DNA from: Microvirga sp. SRT01
GTDB taxonomy: Bacteria > Pseudomonadota > Alphaproteobacteria > Sphingomonadales > Sphingomonadaceae
Length of the DNA stretch: 64,000 bases
Reading direction: 5' to 3'
Assembly (NCBI GenBank): GCA_018139225.1
Contig: JAGSNX010000003.1
Span: 310,001 to 374,000, forward strand
In this document: piece after piece, positions 53,298 to 62,999 of the stretch
Layout: each line of letters opens with the position of its first letter
How positions within the stretch are numbered: the stretch's first letter is position 1
Notes under the pieces: model-generated
What the model was told of the DNA's origin: nothing
What the model saw: only the letters and a program-made list of their open reading frames with translations
Databases searched by the model: none
Translations under genes and position numbers: made by a program

Positions 53298-54299
53298 ATG
53301 CGCTTCTTTTCCGACAATGCCGCCCCCGTCCACCCGCGCGTCATGGCCGCGATGGCGGATGTCGACGTTCTCGACACTGCCTATGACGGCGATCGCTGGT
53401 CGCAGTCCCTGGATGCGCGGCTGTCGGAGTTGTTCGAAACCGAGGTCCGCGCGATCTGGGTGCCGACCGGCACCGCTGCCAACTGCCTCGCGCTCGCGGC
53501 GTTCTGCCCGCCCTATGGCGGCGTTATCTGCCACCGCGACGCGCACATCCAGAACGACGAGGGCGGCGCGCCCGAATTCTACACGCACGGTGCGAAGCTG
53601 ATGCTGGCGGAGGGCGTCGGCGCGAAGCTGACGCCGGCCGACATCGCCGCGGTCGCGGATGCCGTGGCCAACGACGTCCACCGCGTGCAGCCGCATGCCG
53701 TCTCGATCACCAACGCCACCGAATACGGCCTCGTCTACCGCCCCGACGAAGTGGCCGCGATCGGCGACCTGTGCCGCGCGCGGGGCTGGCGCTTCCACAT
53801 GGACGGCGCGCGTTTCGCCAACGCCGTCGCCAGCGTCGGCTGCTCCCCCGCCGACGTGACGTGGCGTGCGGGCGTGGACGCGCTGTCGTTCGGATTCGTC
53901 AAGAACGGCGCGATGAGCGCGGAGGCGCTGGTCTTCTTCGACGCCGCGCATCACGACGCGACATTGCGCCGTCGCAAGCGCGCCGGGCTGCTGCTGTCGA
54001 AGGGTCGCTACCTCGCCGCGCAGATCCTCGCGATGCTCGAACAGGACCTGTGGCTGGACAATGGCCGCGCCGCCAATGCCGGGGCCGCGCGCCTTGCGGC
54101 GGCGGCGGGCGACCGGCTGGTGCATCCGGTGCAGGCCAACGAAGTGTTCCTGCGCGCGACGCCCGACGAAGCGACCGCCCTGCGCGCTGCCGGGTTCGAC
54201 TTCTACGACTGGGCACCGGGGGAGGTTCGCCTCGTCACCGCATGGGACACGAACCCGGACCATATCGCCGCCCTCGCCACCGCGATCGCCGGCTTGTGA
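53298..54299 (+). CDS. ltaE: Low-specificity threonine aldolase-type enzyme
   Basis: A PLP enzyme of 333 residues that cleaves L-threonine-type beta-hydroxy amino acids to glycine and an aldehyde. It begins F-F-S-D-N-A-A-P-V-H-P and has W-V-P-T-G-T-A-A-N (cofactor phosphate contact), W-R-F-H-M-D-G-A-R-F-A-N-A (Asp to the pyridine) and F-G-F-V-K-N-G-A-M-S (PLP Lys). The F-V-K-N-G form of the Lys motif is the Pseudomonas-like variant. Its stop overlaps the GTG of the EamA gene. Confidence 0.88.
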   Translation: MRFFSDNAAPVHPRVMAAMADVDVLDTAYDGDRWSQSLDARLSELFETEVRAIWVPTGTAANCLALAAFCPPYGGVICHRDAHIQNDEGGAPEFYTHGAKLMLAEGVGAKLTPADIAAVADAVANDVHRVQPHAVSITNATEYGLVYRPDEVAAIGDLCRARGWRFHMDGARFANAVASVGCSPADVTWRAGVDALSFGFVKNGAMSAEALVFFDAAHHDATLRRRKRAGLLLSKGRYLAAQILAMLEQDLWLDNGRAANAGAARLAAAAGDRLVHPVQANEVFLRATPDEATALRAAGFDFYDWAPGEVRLVTAWDTNPDHIAALATAIAGL

Positions 54300-55216
54300 G
54301 CCTGTCGGGGGAGCGCCCCCGCTCGACCCGCGCCAGCGTCCTCGTCCCCTTCGCGATCGTCACGCTGATCTGGGGATCGACGTGGCTCGTCATCCGCGAT
54401 CAGATCGCGGTCGTGCCCGCCAGCTGGTCGGTGACGTACCGCTTCATCGTCGCCGGGCTGGCGATGGCCGGCTGGGCCGCGTTCCGGCGCGAGAGCTTTC
54501 GCATCGGCGCGGGTGGGCTCGCCTTCGCCACGGTGCTGGGCGTCCTCCAGTTCGTGCTGAACTTCAACTTCGTCTACCGGGCGGAGCATTTCATCACTTC
54601 CGGTCTGGTGGCCGTGGTGTTCGCGCTGCTGCTGGTGCCGAACGCGTTGCTGTCGCGTGTCTTCCTCGGACAGCGCATGGGGCGACAGCTCGCGGCGGGG
54701 TCCGCAGTGGCGATGGCGGGCGTCTCGCTGCTGTTCCTGCATGAGGCACGCGCCGACCCGAACGGCACCGCGACGACGGTTGCCGGCATCGGCTGGACCT
54801 TGTGCGCGATCCTGTCGGCCTCGGCGGCGAATGTGTTGCAGGCGACGCCGACGGCAAAGCGCTATCCGATGCTGCCAACGCTGGCGGCGGCGATGCTGAT
54901 CGGCGCGGGGCTGGACGGGATCTTCGCGTGGATCACCACGGGACCGCCGGTGTTCGAGGTGCGCCCGGCCTATATCGCCGGCATCCTGTATCTCGGCATC
55001 TTCGCGTCGGCGCTGGCGTTTCCGCTCTACTACGGCGTGCTGCGGACGATCGGGCCGGCCAAGGCCGCTTATTCCAGCGTCATCGTGCCGGTCATCGCCA
55101 TGCTGCTGTCGACCCTGTTCGAGGGCTATCGCTGGTCGCTGCTGGCGGGCGCTGGCGCGGCGCTGGCCGGCGTCGGGCTGGTCATTGCGCTGAGCGCGCG
55201 CAGGCCGAACCGGTAA
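54296..55216 (+). CDS. EamA family (DMT) transporter
   Basis: 306 residues from the GTG at 54296, overlapping the upstream stop. Ten transmembrane spans in two EamA repeats: L-I-W-G-S-T-W-L-V-I-R opens the first and I-L-Y-L-G-I-F-A-S-A-L-A-F-P-L-Y-Y-G lies in the second, followed by V-I-V-P-V-I-A-M-L-L-S. Such proteins export small molecules, often amino acids. Coupling with a threonine aldolase hints at a link to amino acid export, but this is inference. The last 91 bases overlap the convergent SDR gene. Confidence 0.88.
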   Translation: MSLSGERPRSTRASVLVPFAIVTLIWGSTWLVIRDQIAVVPASWSVTYRFIVAGLAMAGWAAFRRESFRIGAGGLAFATVLGVLQFVLNFNFVYRAEHFITSGLVAVVFALLLVPNALLSRVFLGQRMGRQLAAGSAVAMAGVSLLFLHEARADPNGTATTVAGIGWTLCAILSASAANVLQATPTAKRYPMLPTLAAAMLIGAGLDGIFAWITTGPPVFEVRPAYIAGILYLGIFASALAFPLYYGVLRTIGPAKAAYSSVIVPVIAMLLSTLFEGYRWSLLAGAGAALAGVGLVIALSARRPNR

Positions 55217-55950
55217 TCCGGATGGATGGGCCGCCAGCCGAGCACCCGCTTCGCCTTCGCATTCGCCACCCGCCGGTTCTCGGCGTGGAAACCGCGCGCC
55301 ATTGGCGACAGGCTTTCGACCGGCACGAACGGCGGCGGCGCCAGGCCGAGCAGTTCGGCGGCGAACTCGATCACCGCGTTCTGGGAACAGGGGAGGTCGT
55401 CGGCCAGGTTGTACGCGCCCGGCGGCGCATCGAAGGCGGCGATCACGCCGGTGACGATGTCGTCGACATGCACCCGGCTGAACACGCCACTCGTGTCGAC
55501 CCGGTGGGCCGAACCGTCCCGCACCTTGTTGAGCGGCGAGCGGCCCGGCCCATAGATGCCCGGCAAGCGGAATACGTGCGCGCCCCGCGCCAGCCACGCC
55601 GCATCCGCCGCTGCGCGCGCCTTGCGCCGCCCGCCGCCGGTCGGCGCGCTTTCGTCCACCCACGCGCCGCCGGTATCGCCGTAGACGCCGGTCGAGGACA
55701 GATACCCGACCCACCGCGCCTGCACGTCATACGCTGCCAGCACGGGATCGTCCTCGCCCTCCGGCGGCACCGACGACAGGATATGCGTCGCCGCCGCCAT
55801 CTCCGCCAGCACGGCATCCCGGTCGTCGAAGCGCAGCGTATCGCCGCGTCCGTCGCGGGTCGTGCCGGTCACCCGCCAGCCTTCGGTCCGCAACCGAGCC
55901 GCCAGCGCGTTCGCGGTGTAACCCATGCCGAAGATCAGCAGCCGGCTCAT
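55126..55950 (-). CDS. NAD-dependent epimerase/dehydratase-like (SDR) protein
   Basis: 274 residues. The N-terminal L-L-I-F-G-M-G-Y-T-A-N-A-L is a Rossmann loop close to that of YeeZ/SDR-e-like proteins. It continues I-L-S-S-V-P-P, Y-L-S-S-T-G-V-Y-G-D (Tyr region; the usual Y-x-x-x-K is absent) and F-R-L-P-G-I-Y-G-P-G-R, V-H-V-D-D-I. It may bind NAD(P) without being a standard dehydrogenase. Start overlaps the M28 gene stop by four bases, so the two are coupled; its 3' end is antisense to the EamA gene. Confidence 0.82.
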   Translation of the reverse strand: MSRLLIFGMGYTANALAARLRTEGWRVTGTTRDGRGDTLRFDDRDAVLAEMAAATHILSSVPPEGEDDPVLAAYDVQARWVGYLSSTGVYGDTGGAWVDESAPTGGGRRKARAAADAAWLARGAHVFRLPGIYGPGRSPLNKVRDGSAHRVDTSGVFSRVHVDDIVTGVIAAFDAPPGAYNLADDLPCSQNAVIEFAAELLGLAPPPFVPVESLSPMARGFHAENRRVANAKAKRVLGWRPIHPDYRFGLRALSAMTSPTPASAAPAPASSDQR

Positions 55951-57611
55951 TTCGCTGCCATCGGCCCCTTGTAGAGCGTGCCGAAATAATCACCCTTGTT
56001 CCAAACCGGCCGCTGCGGCCCGTCGGCGATCTCGCGCGCGATGCGATAGTTGATGTCGACAAAGCGCACGCCCTGATCCCACAGGATCGGCTGCGTCAGG
56101 TCGTCGCCGGGCTTGTGATACCGATTGGCCATGAAGTCGTCGATCGCCGCCTTGCCCGGCCCCTTCGCCCCCGGCCAGAGGAACACCGCCGGAATACCCT
56201 GCTGCACGAAGCGGAAGTGATCGGACCGGACGAAGATGCCCTGCTCCGGCAGCGGATCGGGCGACAGCACAACGCCCGCCGACTCGACCGCACGGCGCAC
56301 GATGGGTCCCAGCGTCGACCGCTCCGCGCCGTACACGACCATGTCCTCGAATTTGTACAGCAGCATCGGCATGTCGAGGTTCACGTCGGCGACGATGTTC
56401 GCCTTCGGCACCGTCGGGTGGTTCGCGAAATAGTCGGAGCCGATCAGCCCCTTCTCCTCCGCCGTCACCGCCATGAACAGGATCGTGCGCTTGGGCGGCG
56501 TGCCGCTCGCCGTGAAGCGCTTGGCTTCCTCGATCAGGCTGGCGATTCCCACCGCGTCGTCCAACGCGCCGTTGTAGATCGTATCGCCGTTCACCGCGCG
56601 CCCGACGCCCAGATGGTCGAGATGCGACGACAGCACGACCACTTCCTTGCCGACTTTCGGGTCGCTGCCGGGGATCACGCCGATGACGTTGCTGCTCGCC
56701 GCGGGCGTCAGCGTCGTCTTCGTCGCGACCGTCAGCGTGCCGGTGGCCGTCAGCGGCCGGAACTTCGGCGCGGTCTTGCCCATCTCCGCGGCGATCGTTG
56801 CCCAGGTCTTCCCGAACAGCTTCGCTGCGCCCTCGGGGCTCAACGTCGCCAGCATCGGCGTGCCGGCACTGTCGACGAAGCCGCTGCCGTCCGGCCGCGC
56901 CCAGGTCATGCGCGCCCGGTCATACCCCTGCGCCAGCGACCGCACCGTGCCGTACCGCCCGCCGCCGATCTGGACCGCGCCGATCGCCCCGCGCGCCGCC
57001 GCGAACTTCTGCTTGGCCGCGGGAGAGCCCAGGAACGCGCGCTCCTCGCCGCCCAGCGACGCGGGCGCGCCCGCCACGAACGCGACGACCTTGCCGCGCA
57101 CGTCGACGCCGCGATAATCGGTCTGCCCCAGCGTCGGCGCGTCGAGGCCGTAGCCGACAAACACCACCGGCGCGGACACGCTCGTCTCCGCTTTCGCCGG
57201 ATTGGCGGCGGGGACGTAATCCTCCCCGAACACCAAGGTTTGCGGCTGGCCGCCGGCCGGCGTCCACACCGCGCTGCCCTGTCCGGCCGCCTTGTAGCTG
57301 ACCAAGGGCACCTTTTGCAGGAATCCGCCCTCGTCGCCGCCCGGCTTCAGCCCGGCGGCATAGAATTGCGCCGCCACGTATTGCGCTGCGATGTCGTATT
57401 CCGGGCTGCCCGCCTCGCGGCCGCGCATCGCGTCGCTTGCCAGGAACATGACGTGCGCCTTCATCGCCGCCTGATCCGCGGGCAGCGGCGCGGTGATCCG
57501 CGCATTCGCCTCCTTCGCAGACAGCGTGGCGGGGGCCGGTGCGGGCGTCTCCTGCGCGATGGCCGCGGCGGAAACGGTCAGCGCGGCAAGCGCGGCGATC
57601 CTGTGGTGCAT
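55947..57611 (-). CDS. M28 family metallopeptidase with PA insert
   Basis: 554 residues with a signal peptide ending S-A-A-A-I-A-Q-E. A PA-like domain (G-K-V-V-A-F-V-A-G-A-P) is inserted before the catalytic half. Zinc ligands follow the M28 order: S-S-H-L-D-H (His), I-Y-N-G-A-L-D-D-A-V-G (Asp), T-A-E-E-K-G-L (Glu pair), N-L-D-M (Asp), and Y-H-K-P-G-D-D (His). Periplasmic aminopeptidase, probably involved in peptide use. Coupled to the downstream SDR gene. Confidence 0.93.
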   Translation of the reverse strand: MHHRIAALAALTVSAAAIAQETPAPAPATLSAKEANARITAPLPADQAAMKAHVMFLASDAMRGREAGSPEYDIAAQYVAAQFYAAGLKPGGDEGGFLQKVPLVSYKAAGQGSAVWTPAGGQPQTLVFGEDYVPAANPAKAETSVSAPVVFVGYGLDAPTLGQTDYRGVDVRGKVVAFVAGAPASLGGEERAFLGSPAAKQKFAAARGAIGAVQIGGGRYGTVRSLAQGYDRARMTWARPDGSGFVDSAGTPMLATLSPEGAAKLFGKTWATIAAEMGKTAPKFRPLTATGTLTVATKTTLTPAASSNVIGVIPGSDPKVGKEVVVLSSHLDHLGVGRAVNGDTIYNGALDDAVGIASLIEEAKRFTASGTPPKRTILFMAVTAEEKGLIGSDYFANHPTVPKANIVADVNLDMPMLLYKFEDMVVYGAERSTLGPIVRRAVESAGVVLSPDPLPEQGIFVRSDHFRFVQQGIPAVFLWPGAKGPGKAAIDDFMANRYHKPGDDLTQPILWDQGVRFVDINYRIAREIADGPQRPVWNKGDYFGTLYKGPMAAK

Positions 57612-57709
57612 CCTGTTGAACCCTCTAAAGATAACCTAGCGCGCCTACCACGGCGATGGGTCCGCGCAAGTCGCTGGCACGCTAGGCCGGGGCGACATAT
57701 ACCGGTGTC

Positions 57710-60307
57710 ATGGATATCCAGCACGCCGTCGCCCAGCCGCCTTTGGTGATCCGTCGCGAAGATTACCGCCCGCCCGCGTGGCTGGTGCCCGATACGCGGC
57801 TGGCGTTCGATATCGATCCCGCCGCCACCCGCGTCCATGCGACCCTGTCGGTGCTGCGCAATGGCGCCCATTCGGAGCCGCTGCGCCTCGACGGGGCTGG
57901 CCAGACACCACTATCCGTCGTCGTCGACGGGGTTGCGGTTAACGATTGGCGGGTCGAGGACGACCAGCTCTTCATCCCGCTGTCGGGCGACGCGCACAGC
58001 ATCGAGACTGAGGTGGAGATCGCGCCCGACCGCAACACGCAGTTGATGGGCCTGTACGCCAGCGGCGGCAACATCTGCACCCAGTGCGAGGCGGAGGGGT
58101 TCCGCCGCATCACCTTCTTCCCCGATCGCCCCGACGTCCTCAGCCGCTATTCGGTGCGCCTGACCGCGGACAGGGCGCGCTTCCCGGTCCTGCTCGCGAA
58201 CGGCGATCCCGTCGCGCAAGGCGACGCGGGGGAGGGGCGGCACTGGGCCGAATGGAACGATCCCTTTCCCAAGCCCAGCTACCTGTTCGCGCTCGTCGCG
58301 GGCGATCTCCAGGTCAATCGCGACAGCTTCGTGACGGAATCGGGCCGCACCGTCGAACTCGGCATCTGGGTCCGTGCCGCGGACCTGCCGCGCACCGACC
58401 ATGCGCTCCACGCACTGAAGCTGTCGATGGCGTGGGACGAGCGCGTCTATGGCCGCGAATACGATCTCGACGTGTTCAACATCGTCGCGGTCGACGACTT
58501 CAACTTCGGCGCGATGGAGAACAAGGGGCTGAATATCTTCAACAGCCGCTACATCCTCGCCGACCCCGATACCGCGACAGATTACGATTATGACGGCATC
58601 GCCGCCGTCGTGGCGCACGAATACTTCCACAACTGGTCGGGCAATCGCGTCACCTGCCGCGACTGGTTCCAGCTGTCGCTGAAGGAAGGCTTCACCGTCT
58701 ATCGCGATCAGGGCTTCTCCGCCGATCAGGGATCGGCCGCGGTGAAGCGGATCGAGGATGTGCGCGGCCTGCGCGCGGCGCAGTTTCCCGAGGATTCGGG
58801 GCCGCTCGCGCATTCCGTTCGCCCGGACGAGTATCAGGAGATCAGCAACTTCTACACCGCGACCATCTACAACAAGGGCGCGGAACTGATCCGGATGATG
58901 GCGACCATCCTGGGGCCGACCGCCTTCCGCGCCGCCACCGACCTGTATTTCGACCGCTTCGACGGCATTGCCGCCACCTGCGAGGATTTCGTGGCGTGCA
59001 TGGAGGAAGCGTCGGGTAAGGACCTGACGCAATTCCGCCTCTGGTACAGCCAGGCGGGCACCCCCCGCGTCTCCGCCAGTCTGGAGCATCAGCCGGGTGG
59101 TGGCCGCGCGACGCTGCGCCTCGGCCAGCGGGTGCCGCCGACCCCCGGCCAGCCGGTGAAGCAGCCGATGCTGCTCCCGCTCAAGATCCGCCTGTTCGGG
59201 GCCGAGACCGGCCGTCCGCTCACCGACGAACGGCTCGTCCTGCTCGACAGCAATTCGGAGACGATCGTGTTCGAGGCGGTGACGGAGCGGCCCGTGCTGT
59301 CGATCAACCGCGGATTCTCCGCGCCCGTCGTGATCGAAAGCGATCGGAGCCCCGCCGATCTCGCTTTCCTGTCGCGCCACGACGACGATCCCTTCGCCCG
59401 GTACGAGGCGATGCAGCAGCTGATGCTCGATACACTGGTCGCCGGTGCCGTCGAGGGCCGCGCGGATCACGAGGCGGCGATCGCCGCCGTGGCGGACACG
59501 CTCGACAATCCCGAACTCGATCGCGCGTTCGTGGCGGAAGCGGTGCTACTGCCGTCCGAGGCGTTCGTGGGCGATCAGCTATCCAGCGTCGACCCCGAGG
59601 CGATCTTCCGCGCCCGCGAGGCGCTGCGCCGCGATCTTGGCCGCCGGTTGGAGGATCGCTGGCGCACCGCCTATGCGCAGGCTCCGCAGATTCCCTACGT
59701 CTATTCGCCGGAGGAGAAGGGCAAGCGCAGGCTTCGCAACGTCGCGCTCGGCTATCTTGCAGCAGCGGGCGTTCCCGACGCCGCGACGCTGGCCTTCCGC
59801 CAGTTCGAGGTCGCGGACAACATGACCGATCGTCAGGCGGCGCTGACGACTCTCGTCAGCAGCGACGACGATTTGCGGATCGCCGCACTCGACATCTTCT
59901 ACAACCGCTATGCCGACAATCCGCTGGTGCTGGACAAGTGGTTCCAGACGCAGGCGCTGTCGTCGCGCGACGATGCCGCCGCGACCGTGGCGGCGCTGGC
60001 GGAGCATCCCGACTTCACCCTCGCCAACCCCAATCGCGCGCGATCGCTGGTCGGCGCCTTCGGCGTCAACCAGCGCGCGTTCAACCGCCCCGACGGGGCG
60101 GGCTATCGCTTCCTGGCCGACCAGTTGATCGCGCTCGACCGGCTGAATCCGCAGACCGCCGCGAAGCTGCTGCCCCCGCTCGGCCGCTGGCGCCGCTTCG
60201 ACGAGGACCGCGCCGCCCTGATGCGCGAACAGCTCGAACGCATCGTTGCACAGCCGGGCCTGTCGAAGGACTTGTTCGAACAGGCTTCGAAAAGCCTCGA
60301 CGGCTGA
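57710..60307 (+). CDS. pepN: Aminopeptidase N
   Basis: M1-family zinc aminopeptidase, 865 residues, cytoplasmic. It has G-A-M-E-N-K at 267-272, H-E-Y-F-H-N at 303-308 (H-E-x-x-H), and the third zinc ligand Glu at about 326 in L-S-L-K-E-G. It removes N-terminal residues from peptides. The N-terminal M-D-I-Q-H-A-V and the C-terminal helical domain are of normal length. It is divergent from the M28 gene, about 100 bases between. Confidence 0.95.
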   Translation: MDIQHAVAQPPLVIRREDYRPPAWLVPDTRLAFDIDPAATRVHATLSVLRNGAHSEPLRLDGAGQTPLSVVVDGVAVNDWRVEDDQLFIPLSGDAHSIETEVEIAPDRNTQLMGLYASGGNICTQCEAEGFRRITFFPDRPDVLSRYSVRLTADRARFPVLLANGDPVAQGDAGEGRHWAEWNDPFPKPSYLFALVAGDLQVNRDSFVTESGRTVELGIWVRAADLPRTDHALHALKLSMAWDERVYGREYDLDVFNIVAVDDFNFGAMENKGLNIFNSRYILADPDTATDYDYDGIAAVVAHEYFHNWSGNRVTCRDWFQLSLKEGFTVYRDQGFSADQGSAAVKRIEDVRGLRAAQFPEDSGPLAHSVRPDEYQEISNFYTATIYNKGAELIRMMATILGPTAFRAATDLYFDRFDGIAATCEDFVACMEEASGKDLTQFRLWYSQAGTPRVSASLEHQPGGGRATLRLGQRVPPTPGQPVKQPMLLPLKIRLFGAETGRPLTDERLVLLDSNSETIVFEAVTERPVLSINRGFSAPVVIESDRSPADLAFLSRHDDDPFARYEAMQQLMLDTLVAGAVEGRADHEAAIAAVADTLDNPELDRAFVAEAVLLPSEAFVGDQLSSVDPEAIFRAREALRRDLGRRLEDRWRTAYAQAPQIPYVYSPEEKGKRRLRNVALGYLAAAGVPDAATLAFRQFEVADNMTDRQAALTTLVSSDDDLRIAALDIFYNRYADNPLVLDKWFQTQALSSRDDAAATVAALAEHPDFTLANPNRARSLVGAFGVNQRAFNRPDGAGYRFLADQLIALDRLNPQTAAKLLPPLGRWRRFDEDRAALMREQLERIVAQPGLSKDLFEQASKSLDG

Positions 60308-60364
60308 AAGTAGGCGCGTCGAACACCGCCTCCGCCGGAGAGGAGCGGGGCCCCATTATGAGCG

Positions 60365-60718
60365 TCAACCCGTGAAGCCCTTTGGTGGCTCGGCGATGAT
60401 GATCCTGTTTCCGTCCCGGTCTGCGATCTCGGCGATCGCGCCGAAGTCACCGCGGCTGATTGGCCCGAGGTGGAGGCCCAGATCTGCGAGCCTGCTCTTT
60501 TCTCGTTCGATATCTGGCGTCACGAGGGTGATGATCGACCCGCCGGCTTTCTCCGCATCGACCATGAGCTGGATACCGGCCGTGCCGATGTTCCGCCACT
60601 GCGTCAGGATCGGCATGGGGTGGTCGTCCGCGGGGCGGCCCAACAACGCCGTATACCACTCCTCTGCGCCGGCCAGATCAGCCACGCTCGCTACCGCATA
60701 CACGCCCTGGATGTTCAT
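60365..60718 (-). CDS. VOC (glyoxalase/bleomycin-resistance) family protein
   Basis: 117 residues made of one paired beta-alpha-beta-beta-beta module set. Metal-site positions: V-Y-A-V-A-S-V-A-D-L near the start, I-G-T-A-G-I-Q-L-M-V-D, and E-I-A-D-R-D-G-N-R-I-I-I at the end. Typical short VOC proteins act as dimers; the function cannot be deduced. Converges with pepN, 57 bases apart. Confidence 0.85.
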   Translation of the reverse strand: MNIQGVYAVASVADLAGAEEWYTALLGRPADDHPMPILTQWRNIGTAGIQLMVDAEKAGGSIITLVTPDIEREKSRLADLGLHLGPISRGDFGAIAEIADRDGNRIIIAEPPKGFTG

Positions 60719-60907
60719 CGCGTCCCACCGGTCAGCCTCTGCGCTAAGCTAACCCGACGTGTGTCCGCCGACAACGCCGATCGCTGCTGACGCTTCACCC
60801 GCCTGAGGCTGTGGCATGGGCGGGGGCGAGATGTGGCTTCGGCCACGGTGACGCGCAGCTATCTGATCGCTCTGCCGCCTTCCGGACGGCGAGTAGCCCG
60901 GAAAGGA

Positions 60908-60994
60908 TGGTGCCCAGAAGAGGACTCGAACCTCCACGACCTTGCGATCGCCAGCACCTGAAGCTGGTGCGTCTACCAATTCCGCCATCTGGGC
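60908..60994 (-). tRNA. tRNA-Leu (CAG)
   Basis: On the reverse strand GCCCAGA and TCTGGGC form the acceptor stem, with A and CCA at the end. The anticodon arm CCAGC-TTCAGGT-GCTGG gives anticodon CAG, and a long variable arm (GATCGCAAGGTC) marks a class II tRNA. The T-loop is GTTCGAGTCC. 87 bases including CCA. Confidence 0.95.
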
Positions 60995-61116
60995 ACGGGG
61001 TAGGCGGCGGCCTTTAGGGGGGGCGACGGAGCCTTGTCAACAGGCATCCCAAACGGCAAAGGCTTCGCGACGCCAATCGCCGGTCCTTGGGCCGGCAGCA
61101 GGGACGGTATGCGGAC

Positions 61117-62055
61117 ATGAAGAACAAGCTGGTGACGCTGATCGGAGGCGGCGGTTTCGTCGGCCGCTATGCCGCGCAGGCGCTGCTCCGGGCCGGCGCC
61201 CGCGTCCGCATCGCGCAGCGCGATCCGCGGCAGGCCTGGTACCTGAAGCCGCAGGGGGCGCTCGGGCAGACGCAGTTCGTCGCAGCGGACATCAACCGTC
61301 CCGAAACCGTGCTGCGCGCCGTGCAGGGTGCGGACGCCGTCGTGAACCTCGTCGGCGTGCTGGCGGGTGATTTCGAGCGCGCGCATGTCGATGGTGCGCG
61401 GACGATCGCCGATGCCGCTGCCAAGGCTGGCGTCGAGACGCTGGTCCATGTCTCCGCGATCGGGGCCGATCCCGAATCGGCGTCGCGCTATGGCCGGTCG
61501 AAGGGCAATGGCGAGGTCGCGGTGCGAGAGGCATTCGCGAACGCCACGATCCTGCGCCCCTCGATCGTGTTCGGCCGCGAGGATAATTTCGTGAACCGTT
61601 TCGCGGGCATGATCGCCGTCGCGCCGATCGTCCCCGTGCTGCGGACCGGCACCAAGTTCCAGCCGGTGTTCGCCGCCGATGTCGGCGAGGCGATCCGTGC
61701 CGCGGTCGCGTCGCCCGGCAGCTTCGCCGGCCACACTTTAGAGCTGGGTGGGCCGGACGTCATCACGATGGGCAAGCTCATTCGCTGGATCGCCGATGCG
61801 ATCGGCCGGTCGCCGACCATTTTGGAGTTGCCGGACATGGTCGGGGCCGCAATCGCGCGCGCCGGCTTCCTGCCCGGCGCACCGATCACCTGGGACCAGT
61901 GGCTGATGCTGGGGCGCGACAATGTCGTGAGCGGTGAGGACGGGCTGGCCGCGTTGGGCATCGATGCCACGCCGATGGCCGCGGTCGCGCCCGAATGGCT
62001 CGTCCGCTTTCGCAAGCAGGGCCGCTTCGGCCGCCGCATGGAACAGGCGCTTTGA
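61117..62055 (+). CDS. Complex I NDUFA9-like NAD(P)-binding protein
   Basis: 312 residues from the ATG at 61117. An atypical SDR fold: L-I-G-G-G-G-F-V-G-R-Y-A-A-Q-A-L, D-I-N-R-P-E-T-V-L-R-A-V, N-L-V-G-V-L, V-H-V-S-A-I-G-A and Y-G-R-S-K-G-N-G-E, then R-P-S-I-V-F-G-R-E-D-N-F-V-N-R-F. This is the build of the NDUFA9 accessory subunit family, which in Alphaproteobacteria associates with respiratory complex I; no complex I genes are in the window. Its stop overlaps the TTG start of uppP. Confidence 0.87.
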   Translation: MKNKLVTLIGGGGFVGRYAAQALLRAGARVRIAQRDPRQAWYLKPQGALGQTQFVAADINRPETVLRAVQGADAVVNLVGVLAGDFERAHVDGARTIADAAAKAGVETLVHVSAIGADPESASRYGRSKGNGEVAVREAFANATILRPSIVFGREDNFVNRFAGMIAVAPIVPVLRTGTKFQPVFAADVGEAIRAAVASPGSFAGHTLELGGPDVITMGKLIRWIADAIGRSPTILELPDMVGAAIARAGFLPGAPITWDQWLMLGRDNVVSGEDGLAALGIDATPMAAVAPEWLVRFRKQGRFGRRMEQAL

Positions 62056-62852
62056 GCGACTGGCTGGTCGCGATCATCCTCGGCGTCGTCGAGGGGGTCA
62101 CCGAATTCCTGCCCGTGTCGTCGACGGGACACCTCGTGCTGGCGACGGAATTGCTTGGCTTCGACGCGGCGCGCTGGTCCGTGTTCAACATCGCGATCCA
62201 GCCGGGAGCGATCCTGGCGATCGTCGTCCTGTACTGGCGGACGTTCCTCGCGGTGTTGCAGGGCCTGTTCCGGCGCGAGCCGAATTCGGTGGCGTTCGTC
62301 CGCAACCTGTTGATCGCGTTCCTGCCAGCGGCGGTGCTGGGGTTCGCGTTCAACGACCGGATCGAGGCGCTGCTGGAGAATGCGACGGTCATCGCCTGGG
62401 CGCTCATCGTGGGCGGCGTCGCGATCCTGATCGTCGAGCGGCTGGCCAAGACCTACAAGACCGGCGGCATCGCCGGCGTGTCGTGGTTCGATTCGCTCCG
62501 CATCGGTCTGGTCCAGTGCATCGCGATGATTCCGGGCGTCAGCCGGTCGGGCGCGACGATCATGGGCGCGATGACGCTGGGGATCGAGCGGCGTACGGCC
62601 GCCGAGTTCAGCTTCTTCCTCGCATTGCCGACGCTGACCGGCGCGACCGTGTTGCAGATGGTCAAGCATCGCGACGCGATCACGTCCGGCAGCCTGCAAC
62701 TGATCGGCGTCGGCTTCGTCGTGTCGTTCCTCGTGGCGCTCGTGGTTGTGAAGGGATTCATGGCGCTTGTGACGAGACATGGCTTCGCGCCGTTCGCGTG
62801 GTATCGCATTGTTGCGGGCGGGGTCGCGCTGATAGCTCTCAACGTCCATTAG
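62052..62852 (+). CDS. uppP: Undecaprenyl-diphosphatase
   Basis: 266 residues from the TTG at 62052, overlapping the upstream stop. It removes a phosphate from undecaprenyl pyrophosphate so that the lipid carrier can be used again in cell-wall synthesis. Signatures: V-E-G-V-T-E-F-L-P-V-S-S-T-G-H at the N-terminus and P-G-V-S-R-S-G-A-T-I later; the Glu, Ser and Arg of these form the active site. Seven or eight hydrophobic spans. Confidence 0.95.
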   Translation: MSDWLVAIILGVVEGVTEFLPVSSTGHLVLATELLGFDAARWSVFNIAIQPGAILAIVVLYWRTFLAVLQGLFRREPNSVAFVRNLLIAFLPAAVLGFAFNDRIEALLENATVIAWALIVGGVAILIVERLAKTYKTGGIAGVSWFDSLRIGLVQCIAMIPGVSRSGATIMGAMTLGIERRTAAEFSFFLALPTLTGATVLQMVKHRDAITSGSLQLIGVGFVVSFLVALVVVKGFMALVTRHGFAPFAWYRIVAGGVALIALNVH

Positions 62853-62999
62853 GGCCGATTATATACCCTTTCCGCCGCTTCCGGCGGAGTGACATCATTA
62901 TTAGCCTCTAAGAACTCCATATTAGGTCAGTATAGCTGACTAGTAAGGTTTTCGCCTCTGCGATATGCGCATCCTCGTCATTTTACGAAGGTGCGCCGC

